Source: UBA2428 sp002343545 (GTDB lineage: Bacteria > Bdellovibrionota > UBA2428). Taken from it: a stretch of DNA of 64,000 nt. Under the pieces are notes generated by a model that ran no database searches, was not told where the DNA came from, and was given only the letters and a program-made list of their open reading frames with translations. Positions 41,028-49,419 of the stretch are shown here, piece after piece (within the stretch, counting starts at the first letter, position 1; the number at the start of each line of letters is the position of its first letter). The stretch lies in the NCBI GenBank assembly GCA_937952285.1, contig CALFZE010000057.1:32953-96952 (forward strand), read 5' to 3'. The position numbers and the translations under genes were made by a program.

Positions 41028-42746
41028 ATGCAACTCAGCGGCAAGAGCGCCTCGAGCGGGATCGTCGTCGGACGCGCGCTCGTCCTCAAGATCGACCCGA
41101 TCGTGATCGACCCCGCGCCGACGACGAACGTCGACGCCGAGATCAAGCGTTTCCGCGCCGCCCTCGCCAAGTCCAAGGCGGACCTGGGGCACGTGCGCGA
41201 CGCCGCGATGGCCGCCATGGGCGCCGATAAGGCCGCGATCTTCGAATCGCACATGATGCTCGTCGAAGATCCCGAGCTCACGGGCGAAGTCGAAGCCCTC
41301 ATCCGCGGGAAGAACCAGAACGCCGCCCAGGCGCTGAGCGAAGTCGCGGCCAAGTTCGTGGCCGTCTTCGAAGCCATGGACAACGAATACATGCGCGAGC
41401 GCGCGGCCGACGTGCGCGACGTCACGCTCCGGATGCAACGCAACCTGGCCGGCATCGAAGTCCCCGACCTTTCCACGGTCAAGGACCCCTTCGTGCTCGT
41501 GGCCCACGACCTTTCTCCCTCGGAAACGGCCGTCATGGACCCCAAGAAGGTCCTTGGCATCCTGACGAACGTCGGTGGCAAGACCGGCCACACCGCCATC
41601 GTCGCGCGGACCCTCGAGATCCCGGCCGTGCTGGGGCTCAAGCGCGCGACCGAAGTCCTGAAGAGCGGCGACTGGGTCGCCTTCGACGGCGACACGGGCG
41701 AGGTCGTGGCTTCGCCCGACGAGACGACGCGCGCCCAATTCCTGCGCGATCGCGAACGCCAACAGAAAGACAACGTCGAGCTGCGCGCCCTCGTCGGGCA
41801 ACCGAACGCGAGCGCCGACGGCGTCGTGGTCGGCCTCATGGGGAACATCGGCAGCCCGCAGGACCTGGGCGTGCTCAAGAAGTACGACGCCGCGGGCGTC
41901 GGGCTCTTCCGCACCGAGTTCCTCTTCATGGATCGGCCGACGATGCCGAGCGAAGACGAGCAGTACGAAGCCTACAAGACCGTGCTCGAGAGCCTCGCCG
42001 GCAAGCCGGCCACGATCCGCACGATCGACATCGGCGGCGATAAGCCCGTGCCTTTCATGAAGATCGGCAAGGAAGAGAATCCTTTCTTGGGTTACCGCGC
42101 CGTTCGCTACTGCCTCGACCACCCCGAGCTCTTCGGCGTGCAATTGCGCGCTTTGCTCCGGGCGAGCGTGCACGGCCATCTCAAGATCATGTTCCCCATG
42201 ATCTCCTCGCTCGAGGAGCTCCAGCGTTGCAAGGCGCAGCTCGAGGCCGCGCGCGCCGAGCTCAAGGCCAAGGGCGTCGCCGTCGCCGAGAAGATCCCCG
42301 TGGGCGTCATGATCGAGATCCCGTCCGCGGCCGTCATCTCGGACATCCTCGCGCAGAACTGCGACTTCCTGAGCATCGGCACGAACGACCTTATCCAGTA
42401 CACGGTCGCGGTCGATCGTTTGAACGAGCGCGTGCAGGATCTCTACGATCCGTTTCATCCCGGCGTCCTGCGGCTCATCCGCACGGTCATCGAAAACGGC
42501 CACAAATACGGCGTCAAAGTGAGCATGTGCGGCGAGATGGGCGGAAGCCCCTTGCACCTGCCGCTGCTCTTTGGCCTCGGACTCGACGAATTCAGCATGG
42601 CTCCCACGTCGATCCTACGCCTGCGCCGGCAACTGAAGGGTTGGAAGCTTCCCGAGGCGAAAGCCCTCGTGGAAGAGGTTTTCTCGAAGTCCCGTTCCCA
42701 AGATATCGAAGCCGCGCTCGAAAGGGCGCGCACGGCCCGCGCTTAA
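41028..42746 (+). CDS. ptsI: PTS enzyme I (phosphoenolpyruvate-protein phosphotransferase)
   Basis: A 572-residue enzyme I that takes phosphate from PEP and gives it to HPr. The active-site His is H188 in G-G-K-T-G-H-T-A-I, followed by the swivel-domain signature E-I-P-A-V-L-G. The PEP-binding barrel holds F-R-T-E-F-L-F-M, the S-I-G-T-N-D-L-I-Q-Y segment and catalytic Cys in S-M-C-G-E-M. Full length for the family and cytosolic. Confidence 0.96.
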   Translation: MQLSGKSASSGIVVGRALVLKIDPIVIDPAPTTNVDAEIKRFRAALAKSKADLGHVRDAAMAAMGADKAAIFESHMMLVEDPELTGEVEALIRGKNQNAAQALSEVAAKFVAVFEAMDNEYMRERAADVRDVTLRMQRNLAGIEVPDLSTVKDPFVLVAHDLSPSETAVMDPKKVLGILTNVGGKTGHTAIVARTLEIPAVLGLKRATEVLKSGDWVAFDGDTGEVVASPDETTRAQFLRDRERQQKDNVELRALVGQPNASADGVVVGLMGNIGSPQDLGVLKKYDAAGVGLFRTEFLFMDRPTMPSEDEQYEAYKTVLESLAGKPATIRTIDIGGDKPVPFMKIGKEENPFLGYRAVRYCLDHPELFGVQLRALLRASVHGHLKIMFPMISSLEELQRCKAQLEAARAELKAKGVAVAEKIPVGVMIEIPSAAVISDILAQNCDFLSIGTNDLIQYTVAVDRLNERVQDLYDPFHPGVLRLIRTVIENGHKYGVKVSMCGEMGGSPLHLPLLFGLGLDEFSMAPTSILRLRRQLKGWKLPEAKALVEEVFSKSRSQDIEAALERARTARA

Positions 42747-42779
42747 GGGGTTGCGCGGTCCACATCACAAGGAGAGCAG

Positions 42780-44303
42780 ATGATTTTCTCGTCCCTTCAG
42801 AAACTCGGTAAATCCCTCATGCTGCCGGTCTCGGTGCTCCCCATCGCGGGCATCCTGCTCGGCGTGGGCGGCGGCTTCCTCGCCAGCGCCGACAAGTCCG
42901 GCATGCAGATCGCGCCCTTCGTGCGCACCCTGCTCGAGATCATGCAGAACTCGGGCGGCGCCATCTTCGGCGCGCTCGCGCTGCTCTTCGCGGTCGGCGT
43001 GGCCCTCGGCTTCACGGACGACGACGGCGTCGCCGGTCTCGCGGGCGTGACGGGCTTCGTCGTGCTCCAGGGCACGATGGGCACCATGGCCAAGGTCCTC
43101 GGCGTCGCCACGTCTAAAGTCATGGGCATCGACTCGATCGACACGGGCGTCATGGGCGGCATCATCGCCGGCGGCATCGCGGCCTTCATGTTCAAGCGCT
43201 ACTACCGCATCAAGCTGCCCGCGTACTTGGGCTTCTTCGCGGGCAAGCGCTTCGTTCCCATCGCGACGGCCTTCGGCGCGATCGTCGCGGGTATCCTGAT
43301 GGCCTTCGTGTGGCCCCCGATCGGCCGCGGCATCGACGCCTTCTCGCACTGGGCTTCGCTCGGCAATCCGACGCTCGCCATGGGCATCTACGGCGTCGTC
43401 GAACGCGCGCTCATTCCCTTCGGTCTGCACCACATCTGGAACGTGCCCTTCTTCTTTGAAGTGGGCGAGTACTTCCAGCCGCTCCAACGCGGCGTGGACT
43501 GCACGATCGAGGCCGTGCGCAGCAACCCCGAGATGTGCAAACGCGTGACGGGCGAAGTGACCCGCTTCTTCGCGGGCGACCCGACCGCGGGCAACATGGC
43601 CGGAGGTTACCTCTTCAAGATGTTTGGTCTCCCGGCCGCCGCGATCGCGATCTGGCACACGGCCAAGCCCGAGAAGCGCGCCCTCGTCGGTAGCCTCATG
43701 GTTTCGGCCGCGATCACGTCGTTCCTGACGGGGATCACCGAGCCCATCGAGTTCGCGTTCTTGTTCGTGGCGCCGATCCTCTACGCGGTTCACGCGCTCT
43801 TCGCGGGCCTTGCCTTCGTGTTGCTGAATCTCGCGGGCGTGAAGCTCGGTTTCGCGTTCTCGCACGGCGCGATCGATTACGTGCTACACCACTTCGTGAG
43901 CGGCCTGGGCGAGAAGCCCTTGCTCATGATTCCGTTCGGTCTCGCGTACGCGGTCCTTTACTACTTCTCGTTCCGCTTCATCATCACGACGTTCAACCTC
44001 GCGACCCCGGGCCGCGAGAAGGACGACGTGGCGACGGCGGCTCCGACGGCTTCGAAGGGCGGCGACGCGGCCCTCGCGAGCGGCCTGATCCAGGCCTACG
44101 GCGGCGGCGAGAACATCGCGAGCCTCGACGCCTGCATCACGCGCCTTCGCATCGAAGTGAAGGACGTGGCCAAGGTCGACCAGGCCCAGATCAAGCGTCT
44201 CGGCGCCACGGGCGTGCTCGTGTCGGGCAACGGCGTGCAAGCCGTCTTCGGCACGCGCTCCGACCTGCTCCGCACGGAGATGGCCGCGCAACTGAAGCGC
44301 TAA
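42780..44303 (+). CDS. ptsG: PTS glucose-specific enzyme IICB
   Basis: A 507-residue permease. The IIC domain (about 1-400) matches glucose PtsG closely, with S-L-M-L-P-V-S-V-L-P-I-A-G, F-A-G-K-R-F-V-P-I, H-H-I-W-N-V-P-F and G-I-T-E-P-I-E-F. The C-terminal IIB domain carries phospho-Cys C452 in L-D-A-C-I-T-R-L-R. An insertion of ~30 residues around residues 235-265, with two Cys, is unlike E. coli PtsG. AAGGAG precedes the ATG. With crr, ptsH and ptsI upstream it forms a complete glucose PTS. Confidence 0.92.
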   Translation: MIFSSLQKLGKSLMLPVSVLPIAGILLGVGGGFLASADKSGMQIAPFVRTLLEIMQNSGGAIFGALALLFAVGVALGFTDDDGVAGLAGVTGFVVLQGTMGTMAKVLGVATSKVMGIDSIDTGVMGGIIAGGIAAFMFKRYYRIKLPAYLGFFAGKRFVPIATAFGAIVAGILMAFVWPPIGRGIDAFSHWASLGNPTLAMGIYGVVERALIPFGLHHIWNVPFFFEVGEYFQPLQRGVDCTIEAVRSNPEMCKRVTGEVTRFFAGDPTAGNMAGGYLFKMFGLPAAAIAIWHTAKPEKRALVGSLMVSAAITSFLTGITEPIEFAFLFVAPILYAVHALFAGLAFVLLNLAGVKLGFAFSHGAIDYVLHHFVSGLGEKPLLMIPFGLAYAVLYYFSFRFIITTFNLATPGREKDDVATAAPTASKGGDAALASGLIQAYGGGENIASLDACITRLRIEVKDVAKVDQAQIKRLGATGVLVSGNGVQAVFGTRSDLLRTEMAAQLKR

Positions 44304-44305
44304 CA

Positions 44306-44409
44306 GGCTGTTGAAAAAGTGCCGTCTGCGGCGTTCTCGGTCGCTCAGAGCCCTTCGGGCGGCTACCTCGCTCCCTGCGGCCTTGCATCCGACGACTTTT
44401 TCAACAGCC
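44306..44409. repeat. Palindromic element, family B copy 2
   Basis: 15-bp perfect arms GGCTGTTGAAAAAGT (44306-44320) and their complement (44395-44409) flank a centre sharing GCGGCGTTCTCGGTCGCTC and CGCTCCCTGCGGCCTTGC with the element at 33482. A GCCC-TTC-GGGC mini-hairpin lies inside. It begins 3 bp after the ptsG stop. Outer arms differ from copy 1; only the core is common. Confidence 0.85.
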
Positions 44410-44422
44410 GGCTAAGTCCTGC

Positions 44423-44932
44423 ATGAGTTCGGGCGAGAGCGCTCCCCGCATCGTGCCGGCCTTGCCGGCGCACATGCCCGAGATCGTCGCGATCTACAAC
44501 GCGGCGATGGAGGAGCGCATCGCGACCTCGGACACCGAAGCCCAGACGCTCGAAGACCGCCAAGCGAGTTTCGAGCGTCTGCGCGACCGCTATCCTTTTC
44601 TGGTGGCGGTAGACGGCGAGGAAGTCGTCGGTTACGCGAATCTCTATCCTTGGTCTCCGCGCGCGGGTTACCGCTTCACGGCCGAGAATGCGGTCTACGT
44701 GCGGCGCGATCGGCGCGGCACGGGCCTCGGACGACGCTTGCTCGGTGCCCTCGTCGAGGCGGCCCGCGTGGCGGGATTTCGCCATCTCGTCGCGCGAGTT
44801 TTCGAGCACAATTCCGCGAGCCAGGCGCTCCACGTCTCGTTTGGGTACCGAAAGATCGGCGTCCAGCGCGAGGTGACCTGCATGGACGGTCGTTGGTACG
44901 ACGTCGGCCTTTTTGAGCGGATTCTTCGCTGA
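44423..44932 (+). CDS. GNAT acetyltransferase, phosphinothricin-acetyltransferase-like
   Basis: A 169-residue GNAT enzyme of the Pat/MddA/YncA type, whose members acetylate phosphinothricin, methionine sulfoximine or related amino acids. I-Y-N-A-A opens the domain, the pyrophosphate loop is R-R-G-T-G-L-G-R-R-L-L, and N-S-A-S-Q-A-L-H-V-S-F-G-Y near residue 135 is typical. It is a single gene between a palindromic element and a terminator, not part of the PTS operon. The native substrate is unknown. Confidence 0.85.
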   Translation: MSSGESAPRIVPALPAHMPEIVAIYNAAMEERIATSDTEAQTLEDRQASFERLRDRYPFLVAVDGEEVVGYANLYPWSPRAGYRFTAENAVYVRRDRRGTGLGRRLLGALVEAARVAGFRHLVARVFEHNSASQALHVSFGYRKIGVQREVTCMDGRWYDVGLFERILR

Positions 44933-44960
44933 TCGGTTCGTCGGCGTGACTGAGCGGTCG

Positions 44961-44986
44961 CCCGCGACCGGCGCGGGTTTCTGATT
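44961..44986 (+). terminator. Intrinsic terminator after the acetyltransferase gene
   Basis: CCCGCG-ACCGG-CGCGGG followed by TTTCTGATTT forms a stem with a T-rich tail 29 bp past the stop codon at 44932. Confidence 0.55.
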
Positions 44987-45003
44987 TCCGCTAGAAGAAC
45001 CCC

Positions 45004-47223
45004 ATGACGAGAAACGCGTGTCGGGGAATTTGGATTCTTTGGTCGATCGCGCTGGGGCTTGGCATGGGCATGCCGGCGGCCTTCGCTTCGCGGGCCAGCG
45101 GCCTGCGCTTTCCCGTGGATCTGCCCACCGACGGGGCGCTTTATCGTTTGAAGCCCGCCTTTCCTCGCCTGGCTTGGCCGGGTCGACCGCTCTTCGCGAC
45201 GATGGCGCCGGGAACCAAGCGGCTCTACGTCGTGGATCAGGGCGGGCGCATCGATTCCATTCCCAATCGCGAAACGGTGGGGCCGGCCGATCGTCGTCCC
45301 TTCTTGGACTTGGGTATCCGCGTCCGCTCGGACGCTTACGAGACCGGGCTGCTCGGCCTCGCCTTCGATCCGGACTTCGCGCGGAACCGGGAGTTCTACG
45401 TTGCCTACACGGACCCTTCGCTCGCCCTCGTCGTGGCGCGCGGGCGCGCCCGCGACGCGATGAGCGCCGAGAACGCCGCGCCCGAGATCGTGATTCGCGT
45501 TCCCAAACGCGAACCCCACGACAATCACAACGGCGGCATGATCGCCTTTGGTCCCGACGGCTTTCTTTACGTCGGCACGGGAGACGGCGGCTACTACGGC
45601 GATCCGCTCGGCAATTCGCAGAACATGGGGCAGCTCCTGGGCAAACTCTTGCGTCTCGACGTGCGCGGACAGACGACCTACCGCGTGCCCGAAGGAAATC
45701 CTTTCGTGTCCGTGAACGGGGCGCGGCCGGAGATCTGGGCTTTGGGGCTACGAAACCCGTGGCGCTTTTCCTTTGATCGCGCGAGCGGTGAGCTTTGGCT
45801 CGGCGACGTCGGGCAAGACGCACGCGAGGAGATCAATCTCATCGAGGCGGGGGGGAACTACGGTTGGAACGTGCGCGAGGGCCGCGTACGCCACGAGCGC
45901 GGCCCGGCGCCCGTGCCCGGCCGTCGTTATCTCGAACCCCTTTACGACTATCCCCACTGGGAGAACGGCCAGCGCGTCGGCGGCAGCGTAACGGGCGGTT
46001 ACGTTTACCGCGGTCGCCGAGATGCGGCGCTCAGAGGGACCTACGTCTTCGCGGATTTTGTGAGTCGTAAGATCTGGGGACTGCGTCGCGCGGGCGGAAG
46101 TCAAGTTACGCGACTGGAACTCGCGTCGCAGGAAGGCGTCGTGTCCTTTGGCGAGGACGACGAAGGTGAACTCTTCGTGGTTTCGCGCAGCGCGGGTGGG
46201 GGCGCGATCTCGCGCTTCGAAGCCGTCCTGAATTCGCCGGCATTGCGGATTCCCTCGCGGCTCTCGCAGACGGGGCTCTTCGCGTCGACGCGAGAACTCG
46301 TGCCCGCGGCGGGTGTGCATCCCTACGAGGTCAACTCCGAACTCTGGTCCGATGGGGCGCGCAAGCGGCGTTGGGTCGCGGTGCCGAGCGCTGGCTTCGT
46401 CGAGTTTCGCCGCGAGGGAGCCTGGGAGTTTCCGGTCGGCAGCGTTTTCGTGAAGCACTTTGAATTGCCTACCGTGGGCGGGCGTCTCGTGCGGCTCGAG
46501 ACGCGGGTCCTCGTACGGCATCGCGCGCCCGGCGGGCCCGAATGGCGCGGTTACACCTACCGGTGGAACTCGAACCAAGACGACGCCGTGCTCATCGACG
46601 GCGCGGAGCAGGCCAGCTACGAGGTCGAGAATGCCGACGGAAGTCGTCGACGCCAGACTTGGAGTTTTCCGAGCCGCGCGGATTGCTTGCAGTGCCACGT
46701 CGGCGGCGCGGGCGGCACGCTGGGCGGACGGACCGCGCAGCTCCATCGTCCCGTGCGCTTGGCCGACGCGCGCCTCGTGGATCAGATTCGGCATTGGGAA
46801 AGTTTGGGACTCTTGCGGGGAGTCGAGGGAACGCCGGCCGAATGGCCGGCTTACGCCGCGCTCGCCGACGAAAGCGCCGATCTCGAACGCCGCGTGCGCT
46901 CCTACCTGGCCGTGAACTGTTCGCATTGCCACTTTGCGGGCGGTCCCGCGCCCGGGGGCCTCGATCTGCGCGCCGAGATTCCGCTTTCGCGCGCGGCGAT
47001 CGTGGGAACTTGCGCGAGCGAAGGGGACCTCGGGCTCAACCGGCCCTACCGCGTCCATCCGGGCCGGCGGGAAGCGAGCGTGCTTTGGGCACGGCTCAAG
47101 AGCCTGGATGCGGACGTGCGTATGCCGCCGCTCGCGACTTCGGTCGAGCACGCGGAAGCGGTGCGACTCGTGGGAAGCTGGATCGATGGACTTCCGGGCG
47201 GCGCCTTAGCACCTTGCCGCTAG
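45004..47223 (+). CDS. PQQ-type sugar dehydrogenase fused to SO2930-family diheme cytochrome
   Basis: A 739-residue exported protein. After a signal peptide, residues about 40-400 form a six-bladed glucose/sorbosone dehydrogenase propeller, with G-L-L-G-L-A-F-D-P-D-F, H-D-N-H-N-G-G and L-G-L-R-N-P-W-R. Residues about 420-735 match SO2930-type cytochromes and hold two heme c sites: C-L-Q-C-H (561-565) and C-S-H-C-H (639-643). The likely job is periplasmic oxidation of a sugar with electrons passed to the attached cytochrome. PQQ dependence is inferred from family. It lies beside PTS and sugar-sensing genes. Confidence 0.82.
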   Translation: MTRNACRGIWILWSIALGLGMGMPAAFASRASGLRFPVDLPTDGALYRLKPAFPRLAWPGRPLFATMAPGTKRLYVVDQGGRIDSIPNRETVGPADRRPFLDLGIRVRSDAYETGLLGLAFDPDFARNREFYVAYTDPSLALVVARGRARDAMSAENAAPEIVIRVPKREPHDNHNGGMIAFGPDGFLYVGTGDGGYYGDPLGNSQNMGQLLGKLLRLDVRGQTTYRVPEGNPFVSVNGARPEIWALGLRNPWRFSFDRASGELWLGDVGQDAREEINLIEAGGNYGWNVREGRVRHERGPAPVPGRRYLEPLYDYPHWENGQRVGGSVTGGYVYRGRRDAALRGTYVFADFVSRKIWGLRRAGGSQVTRLELASQEGVVSFGEDDEGELFVVSRSAGGGAISRFEAVLNSPALRIPSRLSQTGLFASTRELVPAAGVHPYEVNSELWSDGARKRRWVAVPSAGFVEFRREGAWEFPVGSVFVKHFELPTVGGRLVRLETRVLVRHRAPGGPEWRGYTYRWNSNQDDAVLIDGAEQASYEVENADGSRRRQTWSFPSRADCLQCHVGGAGGTLGGRTAQLHRPVRLADARLVDQIRHWESLGLLRGVEGTPAEWPAYAALADESADLERRVRSYLAVNCSHCHFAGGPAPGGLDLRAEIPLSRAAIVGTCASEGDLGLNRPYRVHPGRREASVLWARLKSLDADVRMPPLATSVEHAEAVRLVGSWIDGLPGGALAPCR

Positions 47224-47248
47224 TTTCGACGATGGTGGCCGAAGGCGC

Positions 47249-48016
47249 TCAGGCGTCTTCGGCGTTGAGGGCGCGACGAAGCGCGCGGCCGCCTTCGCGC
47301 GAAGCTTGGAGTTCGGTCCCGTCGCGGAGCGTGACGGTAGGGCCCGGTCCTTGGCCGCAGGCCCGGACGGCTTCGAGTTTCACGAGACAGTTGCGGTGGA
47401 TACGGACGTAGGCCGTCGGGTCGAGGCGCGTCTGGAGTTCGTTCAGCGAAAAGTCGACGACGTAGTTCGTCGCCCGCGTGAAGAGGCGCGTGACGTGGTC
47501 TTCACTCAGGAAGTACTCGACTTCGCTTTCTTCGATGACTTTGTGCCGGAGCCCGACCCGCAGAACGAAACGCCGAATCCGCTCCGTACTTTGGGTGCGT
47601 GGTGGGCCGTCCGCGAGGAGTTTCTCGAGCCGCTCGCGCTCGCCCGGGGAGTCGCGGAAGGCGCGATCGAGGCTCGCACGGAGGCGGGCGTCGGGACTCG
47701 GTTTGAGGAGATAGTCGCAGGCGTTCACTTCGAAGGCCCGAATCGCGAAGGCATCGTGGGCCGTCTGGAAGATGACCTTGGCGCGAAGTCCGGGGCAAAG
47801 GCGCAGCATCTCGAAACCGTTCATCTCGGGCATCTGCACGTCCAAGAAAACGAGGTCCGGATCGAAGGCGTCGATTTTTTCGAGCGCGACGAAAGCATCG
47901 GGAGCTTCTTCGATCACGAAGTCCTCGCCGCGCGTTCCGGCCTCGCGCTCGAGGAAGGTGCGTAGGCGGCGTCGCGCGAGTTCTTCGTCGTCGACGATGA
48001 GAATTTTTCGTTTCAT
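47249..48016 (-). CDS. LytTR-family response regulator
   Basis: A 255-residue regulator: receiver domain (about 1-125) with phospho-acceptor D59 in V-F-L-D-V-Q-M-P and the D9/D10 acidic pair, then a LytTR DNA-binding domain (about 155-250) recognisable from V-R-I-H-R-N-C-L-V. Its ATG overlaps the stop of the kinase gene (ATGA), so it is the kinase's partner. Targets may include the nearby sugar genes; this is inference. It converges on the sugar dehydrogenase gene. Confidence 0.92.
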   Translation of the reverse strand: MKRKILIVDDEELARRRLRTFLEREAGTRGEDFVIEEAPDAFVALEKIDAFDPDLVFLDVQMPEMNGFEMLRLCPGLRAKVIFQTAHDAFAIRAFEVNACDYLLKPSPDARLRASLDRAFRDSPGERERLEKLLADGPPRTQSTERIRRFVLRVGLRHKVIEESEVEYFLSEDHVTRLFTRATNYVVDFSLNELQTRLDPTAYVRIHRNCLVKLEAVRACGQGPGPTVTLRDGTELQASREGGRALRRALNAEDA

Positions 48017-49416
48017 CCGCGCTTCCCGCTGAAGGTGAAGGTGGCGAGCGTCGTGCTTCCGTCGGCTTCCGTTCGCAGGTCGAAGCGACCGTCCTCGCCG
48101 TAGAGAAGCTCGAGTCGACGGCGGGTGTTCTCGAGTCCCGTGCCGTGGCGGTGCGCGGCCGATTCGAGCGGGGCGCCCGTGTTCCGGACTTCGCAGCGAT
48201 AGATCCCGCCTTCACTCCGAACTTGAATGGAGAGCCGGCCGCCTTCGCGGGCACCTTCGATGCCGTGCTTGATCGCGTTTTCGGCCAGAGTTTGCATGAG
48301 GAGGGCGGGTACGTGGAGCGTCGTGAACTCCGCGGGCACGTTGATCTCGTAGCGGATGCGCTCGCCGAAGCGAAGTTTCTGGAGTTCGAGGAAATCACGC
48401 ACGACGTCGAGTTCGTCGGCGAGCGTGACCGTGGCGGCCTTCGAGGCCTCGAGCATGCGACGGTAGAGTTGCGAGAGCTTGGCGATCATCTCGACGGCCT
48501 GGTCGGGATCGACGTGCACGAGGGCACCCAAGTTGTTGAGGATGTTAAAGAGAAAATGCGGGTGCATCTGCTGCTTGAGGGTACGCAGTTCGCCCTCGAC
48601 CTGCGCGAGGCGGCGCAGGGGACGGCTCAGGCGACGGCCGAGCGCGTAGGCAAGGACGGCGAGAAAGAGGGTGCCCGCGGCGGCGCCCAGCAGAAGACGT
48701 TCTTGCGTGGTCTCGACGATGCGAAAGCGCGCGGCCCGCGACTCGGAGAGGATGACGAGCGGGGCGTCCGCGCCGAGTTCGGGGATGCCGAGCGGGGCTT
48801 GGGCTGCGACCCGTTCGGAAGGGGAGTTCGTCGCGGCATCCGCGCCGAGTTCGATGCTCTGTCCCACGCCGGCGCGGGCGGCCAAGAAACTTTGGATGCG
48901 CTCGGCGGGGATGCTGGCGACGATGCGTCCGGCGTGGTGTCCGAGGAGCCCTCGGACGGGCGCCGCGAAGACGAAGCCCCCGCCGTCCTGCGCGCGTTCG
49001 AAGCGCCCGGCTTTCTCGTCGTCGCGGAAGCGAAGTTGGCTCGTGGGCGTGGCGTCGGCGTCGGGAAGTACGAGCACTCCCCGGTCATCGCCGTCGAGGA
49101 GAGCGATCGAGCCAACGAGCGGGCTTTCCCGCCGAACTTCTTCGAGCAAACGTTGCGCGACGTGCTCAAAGAGCACGCTACGTACGGCCCCCGCGACGTC
49201 GGCGTTGCGGCCGAGCGCATCGACGCGGATGCGGAGGCGCTCAAGTTCGTGGCGCATGGCTTCGGCCGCGCGCTCGGCGCCTAATCGCAACTCGCGGTCG
49301 GCGTTTTCGCTCGTGAGACGCGAGACGCTACGGGCAAAGAAAAAGGCGATCGTGGCGGCGGGCGCGGCGGCCGCGAGTACGAGCGTGAAGACGAAGAGGG
49401 ATCGAAAGTTGCGCAT
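48013..49416 (-). CDS. LytS-type (His_kinase) sensor histidine kinase
   Basis: A 467-residue membrane kinase. A first helix (about 7-28) and a second (about 240-262) flank a ~210-residue periplasmic sensor region. The phospho-acceptor H285 is in Q-M-H-P-H-F-L-F-N, the signature of LytS/YehU kinases, followed by N-A-I-K-H-G-I and G-T-G-L-E-N-T boxes of the ATPase domain. Encoded directly between a solute-binding protein (4-bp gap) and the LytTR regulator. Confidence 0.92.
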   Translation of the reverse strand: MRNFRSLFVFTLVLAAAAPAATIAFFFARSVSRLTSENADRELRLGAERAAEAMRHELERLRIRVDALGRNADVAGAVRSVLFEHVAQRLLEEVRRESPLVGSIALLDGDDRGVLVLPDADATPTSQLRFRDDEKAGRFERAQDGGGFVFAAPVRGLLGHHAGRIVASIPAERIQSFLAARAGVGQSIELGADAATNSPSERVAAQAPLGIPELGADAPLVILSESRAARFRIVETTQERLLLGAAAGTLFLAVLAYALGRRLSRPLRRLAQVEGELRTLKQQMHPHFLFNILNNLGALVHVDPDQAVEMIAKLSQLYRRMLEASKAATVTLADELDVVRDFLELQKLRFGERIRYEINVPAEFTTLHVPALLMQTLAENAIKHGIEGAREGGRLSIQVRSEGGIYRCEVRNTGAPLESAAHRHGTGLENTRRRLELLYGEDGRFDLRTEADGSTTLATFTFSGKRG

Positions 49417-49419
49417 GGC

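Noticed and set aside
44306..44409. Complete insertion sequence
   Set aside because: At 104 bp it has no transposase; it could at most be a non-autonomous element.
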